Assembly (NCBI GenBank): GCA_013398295.1
Contig: VZSF01006826.1
Location: 458,575 to 522,574, forward strand
Direction of reading: 5' to 3'
DNA: 64,000 nucleotides
Source: Chionis minor
Lineage: Eukaryota; Chordata; Aves; Charadriiformes; Chionididae
The notes beneath the pieces were generated by a model. That model ran no database searches. It was not told the origin of the DNA and was given only the letters and a program-made list of their open reading frames with translations. This document shows, in pieces, positions 14,101 to 25,872 of this stretch. Both the position numbers and the translations under genes were made by a program. Within the stretch, counting starts at the first letter, position 1, and every line of letters starts with the position of its first letter.

Positions 14101-17100
14101 TGAAGCGGAGAAAACCTAACTATTCCACAAGCCAGGACACCAATGAAGGTCAACAGGCACAAGGCACGAGGCAGCAACATTTCTCAGCTACGCTAACGGC
14201 CCCCCAAAAGCCCAGCTGCTGCCATTTGTCACAGCCTTGTTATGCATAATTGGGTAAGAGAAATACGGGCCACTGAGCAGTTTGGGCATGCCGTGGTCTT
14301 ACAACCAGGGAGAGGAGAATACCCGCCTTTTTAAGAAATGACATTTTAGGTCAAGTGCTGGAAAACAAACTCCGGATAAATATCACTGCCCAGATGCCTG
14401 GGATACGATGCTCCACTGGCCTGCTGCTCGGTTTGGCCGGCAGGGAGCACAGCACTCAAGGTTCAGAAGATCCAGGTATTCTTCACACAGGAAGTTTAAA
14501 ATGCAAGACTCATCCAAAAATCATTACTCTTTCTGTAATGTCACTTCATGATTTTAGTGACGTAAATACATAAATAAGCAAAAGATTAAAAAAACCACCC
14601 CAGAAATCACGTTACATTTGTAGAACAAAATTAACACGGAACTAAAGTGGTGAAGTATGCTACAATACCCCAAGCTACAGACACGCTGCTGCCTTTGAAG
14701 CCCGTGCTTCAACCCCGCTGCTTTTAGTTTCAAAATAAATAGGAGTAACAGAAATAGCCTGATGTGTTGTTGAAAATGTTTGTGGAGTCAAGAGGTTTAC
14801 TGCCGCATTGAACGCTTTTCCAAAATGAAGAACTGAATGAAAACTTAAGTAAAGTCAGACTCTCTCTATATCATGCTCGTCTAAGAGTGCGATTGACTCT
14901 GTATGTGTATGGTAAAGAACAAAAGTTACGAGCAAGATTATGGATACCACATTCACATTTTAATCCACTGACATAAAACCTCCTCAAAATAAACAGAGTA
15001 AAACTTTCCTGAATGCATCTGGTGTAACATTAAACAGCTTCACACATTTTCTACTTTAATTTGTTCTTTTCCCACAGCGTTAGAATAATCTTTTTCCACT
15101 CCTTGGCTAAAATCAGTCATGCTGTGTGAGAAATTAAGAGAGCCCTCATCACCAATTGCTCACAATTTGCCAGCATAATTTCTACAGAGGACACAACGCC
15201 AGCCCCCCAGCCCCAGGAGAGGGGCTGCTTTACCAAAGTCATTTGCCTTGTTAGAAATGAGGCCACATCCAGGCAGCCCCACCAGAAAACTGCAGGCGCA
15301 CACACTGGGAGGCATCACCTCTCCAGCCACTTCCCGCTGCAGCATCCAACTCTCCCTCCATTTTGCAAGAGCGGCTTCAACACTGGGGACAGTTTAGGTT
15401 ACTGAGGAGACAGAAACGCACTGGAAATGTGATGTGAAAAAATACAAACACACACTGGAACTCCTCTTTATCTGCTCCCATACGGGAAGAACAAGGGAGC
15501 ATTACAAAAAACCTACAGGCGGCGTACTTCGTACATCGGTGCACTTCCAACAGGTCCCGGCGGCCACAAAATAAGACAAATAATACAATAGAGAACGGAT
15601 CAAAGCCTGTAGCGGTCTGAATACTGTTTGTTTGCCTGGCAGCTCATCGATGAGCCTGGATAGAACTTCACAATTAAGGAACAAAAACAGGACATGGGGT
15701 AGACAGCAATATTCTATTTGTACAGGCAGGCAATGAAAGGTCGAGCGATTTTGACGCACGGTCTCAAAGGTAACGCAGACTTGCAGCCTCTCAGACCCCC
15801 GCGCCAGAAATGAGACTTCGCTTTGCAGCTGCAGTCAGGTGTGACACAGCTCCCTCACCTCAGAGGCCACAAAAATTGCACCCACCTCCGCCAGGACCCC
15901 AAATACCCGACTCCAGCCCCACTAATTTCTCTTCTCAGGCCATCGGCGGAGTCCAGGGCACGAAGCTTCACCTCCTCTATTTAAATAAAGCTTTTAGTGG
16001 CAGCGAGCATCTCCTTGCTGTAGGTACACAGTCTTCAACACGAACATGAATCCAAATACTACTGCAGTACAAATACAAAACTTTTCACATCATTTCAGTA
16101 GACGGCTCAGGAGAAATCCAGATGGAAAGTATGCCCTGACGGTGGACAAAGGTCAACAAATCCCCAAGATGACTGGTCGGGAATGAGGATTTAAGCCATC
16201 AAAGCTATTTGATAGTTTAATTTCTACCAAAGCCCCGTTTTCATTTCAAATTCTAATTTCTATCAAAGCCAAAAATCTGTAAGCTGAGTTCCAGAATGTG
16301 GATGGCCCGAACAAAGTCTGTAGCAGATTATCTTTTAAAAAAAAAAAAAAAATCACACTGAATTCTTGAGAAGGAACTAAAAAATTGAATTTCTACAGAA
16401 AAGGCATAAAATTATCCTGCTCGATGACTGGTCATAACCAATATATTGTACTAGCCTCCTAAGAAAACAAAAAAGGCAACCACAAAGGTCCTTTCCCTCA
16501 GAGCACTGTAGAAATGTTGCCCTCGGTTCCAAGAGTGAAGGAAAAATGCTCATCTGTCTACTTTCCCATAGACTCAGTGTGTTTGAGCCTGCAACAGCGG
16601 AAGATGTTTTCAGTCTCATCATTCCATTCCATGCTCAACATCAAACCATGTCTGCTGCTCAAAAGCAAAGAGAAGGCCAGATTTCACCTTACAGTTGGTT
16701 GCTCAGAAGATACAATCCATATTAGCTGCCTACATTTTTTTCTTCCTTTGTCCATAAAACTCCAGCAAGAGACAACTGCAATGCACTTGCCAGACAAATA
16801 TTTTAAACATTCCAAAGAGAACAAAAATCGTAACATAAGCACATAACAAAGGAGAACAGATAACCAGTTAAGAGACCATTTAAAAACAGCTGAGCAAACT
16901 TTTTAAACGGAAGTCCAATAGTGCGAACAGGCAGGGAGGAAAACAAGGGCACATTATGCTAACAGAATCACCACAGTGAGCTGCCCTCAAACAACTCGTT
17001 CTGCTTTATTCAGAGTTCACCTAAGCATTTTCCAGCCTATTCCGAGTATATCCAAGTGTCCCAGACACATTCAGAGTTCAGACAGTAACTTTGTGACCTA

Positions 17101-17881
17101 CCAAAAGAAAGGTGAGAATGCATCTGAAATTGCCTTTCAATGCGGCTCCCGGTGTGGATTTTGATATTTGAAACACAAACACCAGATGGTTCAGAGTTCC
17201 AAGTCCTCTTTGTATTCATGGCACCAACTTTTTTTTTGTTAAACAAGACATAGTTCCAACATCTTTAAATTACGGGTCTAAGAAGTAGCGAAAAAAAAGA
17301 TGTAGCAACAAAAACGCAAGGTTGCTTCTGAAGCGTGATGCACTTCAACGGTTCCTCATTCCCAACCGTCATCTGCTCTATATATGCAAAACCCAACATC
17401 GCCACGTCACTGTCACAGTCACTTCACAGTCCAGAACAGATATTTAAAGGGATGTTTTATCCCGTTAACAGACAAGAGAATCCTTAGCCTGCTGGCTCTT
17501 CATCCATCCTATTTGCAAAGAGACCCGCTCCTTCATTTCCTGCTGAATGAAACACATCCAAACATGACACCACTTGTTAGTCCACAGCTAGGCAAGGACT
17601 TCTAACACACATTCACCTGAACAAAAGAAGACCTTTGTGGTTATTTAGATGTGCTCTTCTATGTGACAAGACAAAAGACAGTCAAACAGCCACACCATCG
17701 CCAAAGAAACTGAATCCATTCATTCACAGAATCCTAAAACACGCTGACTAAATGCTAACTTGCCAAAGCACAGAGAACAACACACAAGAGATGTTCCTCT
17801 TCAGAGAAACGTCCAGGGAATCCTGTTCTGCATTTTACTCCACCAACCCTAGACAGCTGTGCATTTCCCAACCCATTTTAC

Positions 17882-17887
17882 TTTATT
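17882..17887 (-). terminator. GATD1: Candidate GATD1 poly(A) signal
   Basis: TTTATT on the plus strand reads AATAAA on the minus strand, about 185 nt past the GATD1 stop. It is the nearest canonical signal and fits a short 3' UTR. More distal minus-strand AATAAA motifs exist, so longer forms are possible. Confidence 0.5.
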
Positions 17888-18071
17888 AATTTTTTTTAAA
17901 TAATCACAAATGCTTTTTGCCAAAAGACATAACTGACTGAATAGCTAGATCAAAGGTGACACACATTTCGGCTGTTAACCAAGGGGCAAAAAACTCCTCT
18001 AGGGAACAATATTCCTGAAAGCAGAAGATGCTCACCACTGCCTGTCCCTAGTTCTTATCTCCCATATGGCC

Positions 18072-21000
18072 TCACCTGACGTTGCAAAGAATAAGAAGAT
18101 TCTGGACCGCAGGAAGAGTGGAATTCTCATTCTGTCCTGTCACCAGGTGCCTGTCCAGCACGACATGCACGGCCTCCGGACTGCTGGCTAAATACAGGAG
18201 AAAAAAAACAACAAGCGTTGTGTTAGTGGGCACTACTTCAGCTTGGGGGTCACCCCTCGGCCAGAACTAACACAGAAGGGAACTGTTTTGATCAGACAGG
18301 TTTGCTGGGTGACTGCTATGTTGACATATAACCCCCCCAGATATAGACAATCTTCTCCAAAAGGACAGCAGGACTGGCCCCTTGATTCAATTAACACCAG
18401 ATAGGCAAAGTGCGTATCTCAAGAGATTTTCACAATAAAGCCTCAAAGTATAAATCTTAAAGTTACAATTACCCTGCAATACAATATAAACCCTTCTTAT
18501 GCAAGACATCAACGCTGTAATCACGCTACAAACAGCCTGCAGGAAGGTACTTATTTTCTGGCCAGTTATAACCCCCCGATGTGTTGGTACCCACCAGCAA
18601 TTGTTCAGTACTCCCACTAGCATTTTTAAGTTACCTCAACCCAGATATAATCATTATTCCAGATATAACCATTGTTTTGCCAGTAATGAACAAGTCTTCT
18701 CCCTCTCCCAGCCACCGACTGTCTAAACAGGGGCTAAGTGCCTACAAACCCCACATGCTCTCCCTCCTCTTGCTCCGTTTGTCAGTACCGCTGCAACCGA
18801 GCACACGTGACGCAACCGCTGCCACCGAGACACCAGCTTTTACACCGTCAGTACTGAGCCCAGTATGCAGAGGGTGGCAGCAGCAGCTCACTCGAAAAGC
18901 ATGAAGAGCCCATTTAAGCACACCAGCAGGCTGAGGCAGCAGGGATGGAAGAGGATTAAGCAAAGAATATACAGCAATTTGATAAGACAGTGGCATTTCT
19001 TCTTAGCAAAGAACAGACACAGGGCATCAGGAGCCTGGTTCTGTTTCCTGTCCATGCCACACGCATCGTCTCTAATCTCACCACTTCAAATCGTATCAAT
19101 TCAATGGGTGGCACCTTTCTATTAAACAAAGGATGACTTAAATATCACAAGCATCTCATTGTTCTCTTTAAGGACAGAGTCTAAAAAAATTACCTAACAA
19201 AACAGACTGAACAATTGCTGCAACTGATGAGAGACATTTATAGCCCATTATTTAATTCTCCCTGTTGCTCTTCAGTATCGCAAGAAAGCAGCATGTAAAG
19301 GAAAATGACACTTTTCCCTGCACATGCAGAAATAATCTGGAGGGGGAAAAGTGACATTTTTATGCTTGCTTAGTTTCCCACACAGGACAAAACTCCAGAT
19401 TTTGCAGTTCAAAAGCCAAACTTCTACATTTTGACTAATAATTAATGAAATTGCTAGTCATGAAACAAGAAAATACTACAAAGTCAGATCTAGCTACAAG
19501 TAAAATACTTGATAGTAAAGGACAACTAACCAGAACAAGCAAAGCCACTCAGTACAGTGCCTCCAGCTTTAAATAACGAAGCATTTGCTTGAATAAAAGA
19601 CAACCCCCAAATCCAGAACTTCATCTCTCCTGGCAGAGCACGTGCTCGCTGCCTTGCAGCAAGGAAGCACGCGACCCACATACAGACAATTCCCTGCAGG
19701 GGTGGACTGTGCATCTCCAGATCTGTGGCACCTCTCCCGCATGCCCCTTTCCCTGCAGTACACGTTCTTCCTTCACAGCAGGACAAGCGACTTCATGTTT
19801 ACCACGGAGTAAGAGAGTCTGCGCGGCCAACCACAGACATCAGCGTGCTGTACTGGACTGCCCTACTTCTCCACACGCACTATTCTGTGGTGTTTATTCT
19901 TAGAACACTCATCGTTTCTAATCCACTGGGGTATTTGTTTATACCCACGAAATGGAAATGCAGGATGAGAGATCGTCTCAGAGCCCCGTTCGGCTGTGTG
20001 AAATCGGCACCCAAACATTCATTTCCAAAAACGCAACCACAAAACCCAAAGGGCAGGACAACGAGAAGGTGACATACCACTAAACGTAGCTCCAGAATCT
20101 TTCACAAAATCTTCCACAATGATGGACAAGCTGGCAAAATTAGGCTGCCTCACTAGTTCATACACAGAGGGCTGAAAAAGATCAAAAGGAAATAAATTTG
20201 TCTTGCTTTCTATGAAAGGAGCCAAGCAAAACCAACACATACTTCGACTTGCAATTTATTTTTCTGTTGCCCCTACAATTCTCCCAACTGTATACAGGAA
20301 ATGAAACAGAAGTGAAGCAAAAGCCCGAATGATCACAAGCAGCTTCTATGGATTTTCTGTAGGGAGCAAATTGAAAATTATCATGTAATATACAAAGAGA
20401 AAGAATGACACCAAGGAATTTCTGCACATCAAGGGACACCGAACAGCGGGCATGCAATTAACTTCATGAAAGCACAGACCTGTTTGGCTGTTGGACACAA
20501 ACATTTGGACACAAATGCTGTGCCACATGCAGAGTCCAGACAATAGCACTCTGCTTTGGAATGAATACAGAAAACAGCTTAAACAAAGAGAGAAAAATTA
20601 ATAGGATTTAGTTCAGTTTTCATATTCACAGAGGAACTTGAATTTTATGGTTTCCATAGCAACTATATCTAGGCCACATCATGCCTCATATTTTAAATAT
20701 TTTATCGTGGATTCTAATGCTAAATACAAGCACATCAGGACACTGATAGCTTTGAGTCCCATGAACTTGACTTCTTGACTTTACATGTAAATTTTCAACC
20801 CTAGGACTAGGGTACTATAGAGTCTTGCATCACCTCGGCATACAGGTGTAACTGCCACATGAATGGTCTGCGAGGTCAGAGAGGTGGCTGGACATTAAAC
20901 ATCAACACTAGCTGGCTGCTTTTTGAATTACAAGCCAGTTTGTACAAACAGGTTTCTTTCCCCCTAAAACTTTCTCTACCTTTTCAAATTAAAAAGCAGC

Positions 21001-24000
21001 TGGAGAAATATAACTTACCTCCAGCATTCACGAAACCAAAAAAAAAAGTAATTCTTAAAAGCCCTCAACTATGAATCCAAAGAGCTGGGGCATTTTACCG
21101 ATTCAGTTTAAAGCTTACTGAACCATCAGAAGGAAAACACTCTCCCCCTGACAGCTAAGCGAGACAATCCCTCCACGCACTCAGTGTTGGCCCCCTTTGC
21201 CAGTGACAGCTCTCTGTACCTTGCACACAAACCAACCGTACCAAACCGCTGATTTACATTTGTAGGAAGCTCCAGGCTAAGACCAAAAACACCAGCACCT
21301 GAAATCACAGGCTCCCACACAGCAAGAAAAGCTCCCAAACAGCTAAAGTCAGGTGAAAGCTCAACCTACCCCTGTCAGGCTGTATCCCTGAAATACCCAG
21401 GATTTATCCTCGTTGGTGGCACAACACAAAGCTGCAACTCCATGTCCCACCGCACAGATAGGCTCTAGAGAAAAAAAACAAAGCATCTCTGAGAAGCTGT
21501 GAGCATCTTCAAATAGTCAAAATACAGGTGAGAGTTTGTGAGATTCTTCATGTTGCAGCATGCTGCCTTCCTGCACTAAAGTTATACTACACTGTTTGTA
21601 CCCTCTTAAGCTGTAAGGTTCTTCCCGCACACTACAAGAATTGTTCCAGGCTTGCAAAGAGTTACGAGCTGTTAACTCCAAGTCCAGAGACAGCACCAGT
21701 CCGAGAAAAACACATACTCAAATGGCAAATGAGAAGCACGCATGAGTCTTAATTATCTACAGCTTTAATGATGATCCCAGTGTACTCTGCATGTGACCCT
21801 CAACCTTGAACCCTACAGACTTGGAGAGAGCAGTTTCTGTATGGCTAAGGCAGAGAACCCTCTCTGGACACAAGCATAAGAAAGCTACTGGTATTTTTTA
21901 TATACATTTCCATAAAGAGAACACTTTTTAAGAGAAGATACATTTCTCTAAAGCAGCTCTTTCCAGTTCTAAATGCTCTTCAACTACGTAGACATTTTTA
22001 ACTCATTGGAAGGCAACAGTCTCCCACGAACAGCACCATAGCACTGTTTTATTTTAACAAAGCATCTAATGAGGTTCACCTACTGTTCTCAGCGCTGAAG
22101 TGCTGCAGTATCTTAGCCAGGTACCCACTGTTTGCAAGGTCAGTCATCGCCCCGGGACAGTTTGGAATCAGCAATGCGTGGTACCTAGCGCCTGGGGAGG
22201 AGGAGAGGATAAACTATTTGTAATACAAGGAACATACCAAAGGCATGATCATAAACCCATTTCAGATTTGACAAAATTAAGACTGTACCACATAGCTCAG
22301 TCAAAAACTGTATAAACTGAATAAACTAAAGAAACTAACAAATCTATGTGGAGGAGAGAAAAAGGTCCTTTCCAGGACAAAGAATATGTGTTTTTAAAAT
22401 GAGACATTCTTACACAGGCAAGGCTTAAAACCACTATGTCTGTTAGCTTCTACTTTAGCAAAATATTTATTGTAAGAAAATAACAATATATAGTGTGTAT
22501 ATATAAAAGACGGAATATATTATTGTGTGTGTGTATATATATAAGAAATAATTACCAATCCAAGATAAATAAGAAAATAACTGTAGTTACCAGGACATCC
22601 ACTTAAACCACAAATTTTATGCCTTTTCTGTATCGGTCTTCCCTAAAAATCTAAGACTAAGCAGCACCTGTTTCCCTGATAAATGGAGATGACACACTGG
22701 CCAACAGTAAAGCCCTTACCATCAATTGACTCCAACTTGGCAGGGTTTGCGTACGATTTCATGCGAAAGTCCTGTATCCAGCGCATGTTGCTCTCGTTCA
22801 CATCCACAAAGTCAATTGACTTCCCCTAGGGAAAACCATGGCTCAAAGACCGCACAGACATCCGCTGCTTTTCTTAAAGGACTCTGAGAGACTTCAGCTC
22901 TCTAAAACTTAAAAGTTTTCAATGGTTCCCACTGAAGTATTTCTTCTGATAATTCTCCCTCCACTGTTTGTAGGTAACAGACACTGGACAGAGAGGTTCA
23001 AAACCATACTATAGGAAGCATGCATTAACTCCAATATTAAGCAAACAAAACTAAAAAAATCCCTGTAAAAAAATAATCTGTAAAGCCAATAAAACAACTC
23101 TCAAAGAAGTTTAGCATAACTCTGCCTTCTCAATTGAGGTATCAATTGGTTTCGGACTGAAATCATGTAACTGTCCTTTTTTTACTTACCCCAGGAGTCG
23201 CAACTTGCAGATTAAAAGCAGAGCTAGTCAGAGTGAAGCAGTGAAGGAAAGACTGGGCTGATACACCTGCAAAACAAAGCCCAACAATTTAAGGAAGTAT
23301 TTTAATCCCAGCCACACTAGCTCATTTTATTTAGCAAAGTACATGAGCTCGGGGTTTTTTTGCTTATCTTATAGAACAGAATCATAGAATCGTTTTGGTT
23401 GGAAGAGACCTTTAAGATCACCAAGTCCAACTGTTAACATAGCACTGCCGAGTTACCACTAAACCATGTCCCTCAGCACTACACGTCTCAGTGATTTCAG
23501 AGGGTTAAGACGCAAGAAATGCACAGTGTTCCTCACAGGTGAGCCATGTACTGAGAAACACGTGATGAAGGTGCTCTGTTTGCCTCGGCTGAGGGGTTAC
23601 CAGGGGGAGCAGAAGGAATGAAGGCAGAAGTGAAGGGAATTTGGTTTCCTCGAGGTAAGCACGCAAGCACAGCTCGGCTGTGTGTGTGCTCAGAAGCAGG
23701 TACGTGCAGAGGGGAAAACCAGCAGGTATTCAACAGCACTGCTGAGGGATGCTAGTTGTTTAGTGTAAATAAGTAGGTGTTAATTAGAATAAATTACTTA
23801 GGATTATAATATGGTAAGATTTATGCTTTTTGCCTGGCTTTACTTCGCATGAGTAGCTAGATTCTCTGAAGCCTTTAGGCCACAATAGAGTTTTTTTGTT
23901 AAGTAATATTCCTAGCAGCTGGTACAGCGCCGCATTTAGCCTTTCAGTCCGGTGAAGATGTTGCCATCACACTGATGTTTTGGCAGCGTTTTTTCCCAGA

Positions 24001-24482
24001 TCTGGGACTTGTTCAGTTCTCCGTGTTCTGCCAGTGACTGCAGGTGGACAAGGAGCGTAAACCCAAAAATAAGGAGGCTCCAACCCCCGGCTGAACCTGC
24101 AAATCAACAAGGTAGGAGCCTGCCGCCCGCACACAGAAAAGGAACCCAGTAAGGCATTAGAAGACCCCAGACCAAAAATCACCACTGGACTAGAGGAGGC
24201 GTGAGCAGCGTGTGAGGGGCGGGTGTGGGGATCGCAAGGGTACAATTAACCAGGGATTTCTTTGTTCGGCGCCGCCGCTACCCCCGGGACGGAGCGGGCC
24301 GCAGGCCGGGGGGCGCCGGGGACCCGCAGGCCGGACAAGGCCGCAGTGCCGGGGGCGCCGCGCCGAAGGGAGGAGCGGGCCCCGGCGGGACGGGGGTTTA
24401 TCCGCTCCCCGGAGAGGGTCTCACCCGCGGCGGCGGCGCTGGCGACGATGAGGCAGGTGGGTTTGCCCAGCCGGTCCGACAT
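18072..24482 (-). CDS. GATD1: GATD1 (PDDC1), DJ-1/class I glutamine amidotransferase-like protein
   Basis: Seven coding exons on the minus strand: 24482-24425, 23266-23190, 22825-22720, 22191-22084, 21464-21370, 20171-20078 and 18187-18072. All junctions are GT-AG and all phases join, giving 217 codons plus TGA; the human protein is about 220. Landmarks are [96 protein letters not shown] and DRHLVTGQN. The fold is the DJ-1/PfpI flavodoxin-like alpha/beta domain. At the nucleophile elbow, where active members have a cysteine, this protein has Gly123 (AVGHG), so classical Cys catalysis is unlikely. The exact function is not established to my knowledge. No signal peptide or membrane segment is seen. 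The gene converges on TALDO1, as in mammals. The start at 24482 was chosen by similarity to the human N-terminus; in-frame ATGs also lie at 24533 and 24545. Confidence 0.95.
23380..23489 (-). mobile_element. CR1 LINE fragment in GATD1 intron 1
   Basis: AATCATAGAATCGTTTTGGT, GGAAGAGACCTTTAAGATCA and CCAAGTCCAACTGTTAACAT, followed by CTAAACCATGTCCCTCAGCA, are the reverse-complement 3' end of a CR1 element. It is about 110 bp, 5'-truncated, and lies in the same direction as the host gene. Confidence 0.9.
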
Positions 24483-24535
24483 GGCGCGGGGCGCGGCGGG
24501 GCCCGGCGGCGGCGGCGGCGGCCGTCTCCTCATGC

Positions 24536-24552
24536 GGCCGCGCATGCGCGGG
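24536..24552. promoter_or_regulatory. GATD1: NRF1-type palindrome in the GATD1 CpG-island promoter
   Basis: GCGCATGCGC at 24540-24549 matches the palindromic NRF1 core motif. It lies about 60 bp upstream of the chosen GATD1 ATG in a strongly CpG-rich stretch (roughly 24260-24610) with no obvious TATA box. It is repeated at 25429-25438 in the second copy. An NRF1 role is inferred from the motif alone. The ATG inside the motif is the most upstream in-frame start of the gene. Confidence 0.55.
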
Positions 24553-24610
24553 ACGGGCTGGCGGCGGGACGGGCGGGAGGCGCGCGCCGGCGGCGGCCGA
24601 GGAGGAGGGT

Positions 24611-24664
24611 GCCTGAGGAGAATCCCTGAGGAGGAGAATGCCTGAGGAGAATCCCTGAGGAGAC
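24611..24664. repeat. Short CCTGAGGAGAATC tandem repeat
   Basis: The purine-rich words CCTGAGGAGAATCCCTGAGG and AGGAGAATGCCTGAGGAGAA alternate here, giving about four imperfect copies of CCTGAGGAGAAT. They lie just upstream of the GATD1 promoter. The same array is at 25500-25553 in the second copy of the 888-bp segment. Confidence 0.75.
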
Positions 24665-24983
24665 GCGGCCGGACGGGGGAGAGGGACCCGTGTGGGGCCT
24701 TTTATCCCCTCCCGGGCACCTCGGCGGATGATGCCGCTCAGCTGCGGGCACCTCCCGCCTGCTTTTTCCCCTCCCCAGCCGCCGGCCGGCTTTACCTCCC
24801 CTCCATAGCGTGCCGGTGGCCTCAGCGGCTGCCCTCAAGCTCTGCGCCAGCAGCATGGCTCTTCTCCTCATCGGGTTTTATTTTTTTTTTATATTTCATG
24901 GTGGTTTTTTTCTCATCAAAGTGATCCTGATTGCCAGTAGGACCAAAACACTTATTACAGGCTTATTATAGGGATCCCCCCCA

Positions 24984-24984
24984 N
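24984..24984. other. Single-N join between the two 888-bp copies
   Basis: One undetermined base separates the end of copy one (a C run then A) from the start of copy two. It probably marks a minimum-size scaffold gap, not a real ambiguous base. Confidence 0.9.
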
Positions 24985-25872
24985 CCTGCAAATCAACAAG
25001 GTAGGAGCCTGCCGCCCGCACACAGAAAAGGAACCCAGTAAGGCATTAGAAGACCCCAGACCAAAAATCACCACTGGACTAGAGGAGGCGTGAGCAGCGT
25101 GTGAGGGGCGGGTGTGGGGATCGCAAGGGTACAATTAACCAGGGATTTCTTTGTTCGGCGCCGCCGCTACCCCCGGGACGGAGCGGGCCGCAGGCCGGGG
25201 GGCGCCGGGGACCCGCAGGCCGGACAAGGCCGCAGTGCCGGGGGCGCCGCGCCGAAGGGAGGAGCGGGCCCCGGCGGGACGGGGGTTTATCCGCTCCCCG
25301 GAGAGGGTCTCACCCGCGGCGGCGGCGCTGGCGACGATGAGGCAGGTGGGTTTGCCCAGCCGGTCCGACATGGCGCGGGGCGCGGCGGGGCCCGGCGGCG
25401 GCGGCGGCGGCCGTCTCCTCATGCGGCCGCGCATGCGCGGGACGGGCTGGCGGCGGGACGGGCGGGAGGCGCGCGCCGGCGGCGGCCGAGGAGGAGGGTG
25501 CCTGAGGAGAATCCCTGAGGAGGAGAATGCCTGAGGAGAATCCCTGAGGAGACGCGGCCGGACGGGGGAGAGGGACCCGTGTGGGGCCTTTTATCCCCTC
25601 CCGGGCACCTCGGCGGATGATGCCGCTCAGCTGCGGGCACCTCCCGCCTGCTTTTTCCCCTCCCCAGCCGCCGGCCGGCTTTACCTCCCCTCCATAGCGT
25701 GCCGGTGGCCTCAGCGGCTGCCCTCAAGCTCTGCGCCAGCAGCATGGCTCTTCTCCTCATCGGGTTTTATTTTTTTTTTATATTTCATGGTGGTTTTTTT
25801 CTCATCAAAGTGATCCTGATTGCCAGTAGGACCAAAACACTTATTACAGGCTTATTATAGGGATCCCCCCCA
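24985..25872. repeat. Second copy of the 888-bp duplication
   Basis: It is identical to 24096-24983 with an offset of 889. The sequence after the copy (CCCCGGAGAAGGGAAGG from 25873) is unique, and the sequence before copy one is GATD1 intron 1. So the intron-side flank belongs to copy one and the distal flank to copy two. This is what one true copy looks like when split between two overlapping contigs. Confidence 0.95.
25314..25371 (-). pseudogene. GATD1: Duplicate of GATD1 coding exon 1
   Basis: This is the same 58-nt exon as 24425-24482, with identical ATG, donor site and flanks. It has no second copy of exons 2-7. If the duplication is real, this would be an alternative first exon giving the same protein. 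More probably it is the same exon assembled twice. Confidence 0.7.

Larger units (their letters stand above)
6113..17880. other. Long intergenic region between convergent TALDO1 and GATD1
   Basis: Nearly 12 kb of mixed AT-rich sequence. It holds the tandem repeats listed separately at 8498 and 11029, and several A or T tracts (for example near 8675, 12540 and 16337), but no conserved coding exon that I recognise. Open frames are short and scattered over all frames. Part could be an extended GATD1 3' UTR, because several minus-strand AATAAA motifs occur. I see no tRNA or snRNA. Confidence 0.45.
24096..24983. repeat. First copy of an exact 888-bp direct duplication
   Basis: The 888 bases from CCTGCAAATCAACAAGGTAG to the C run ending GGATCCCCCCCA recur without any difference that I can see at 24985-25872, after one N at 24984. 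The segment contains part of GATD1 intron 1, coding exon 1, the CpG-rich promoter and upstream flank. Exact identity with a lone N between copies is typical of two contigs overlapping at a scaffold join. Confidence 0.95.

Noticed and set aside
24246..25534. CpG-island frames of 99-134 codons repeated twice
   Set aside because: They are stop-poor because the promoter is GC-rich. Only the first 58 nt of the 24482 frame is a real coding exon.
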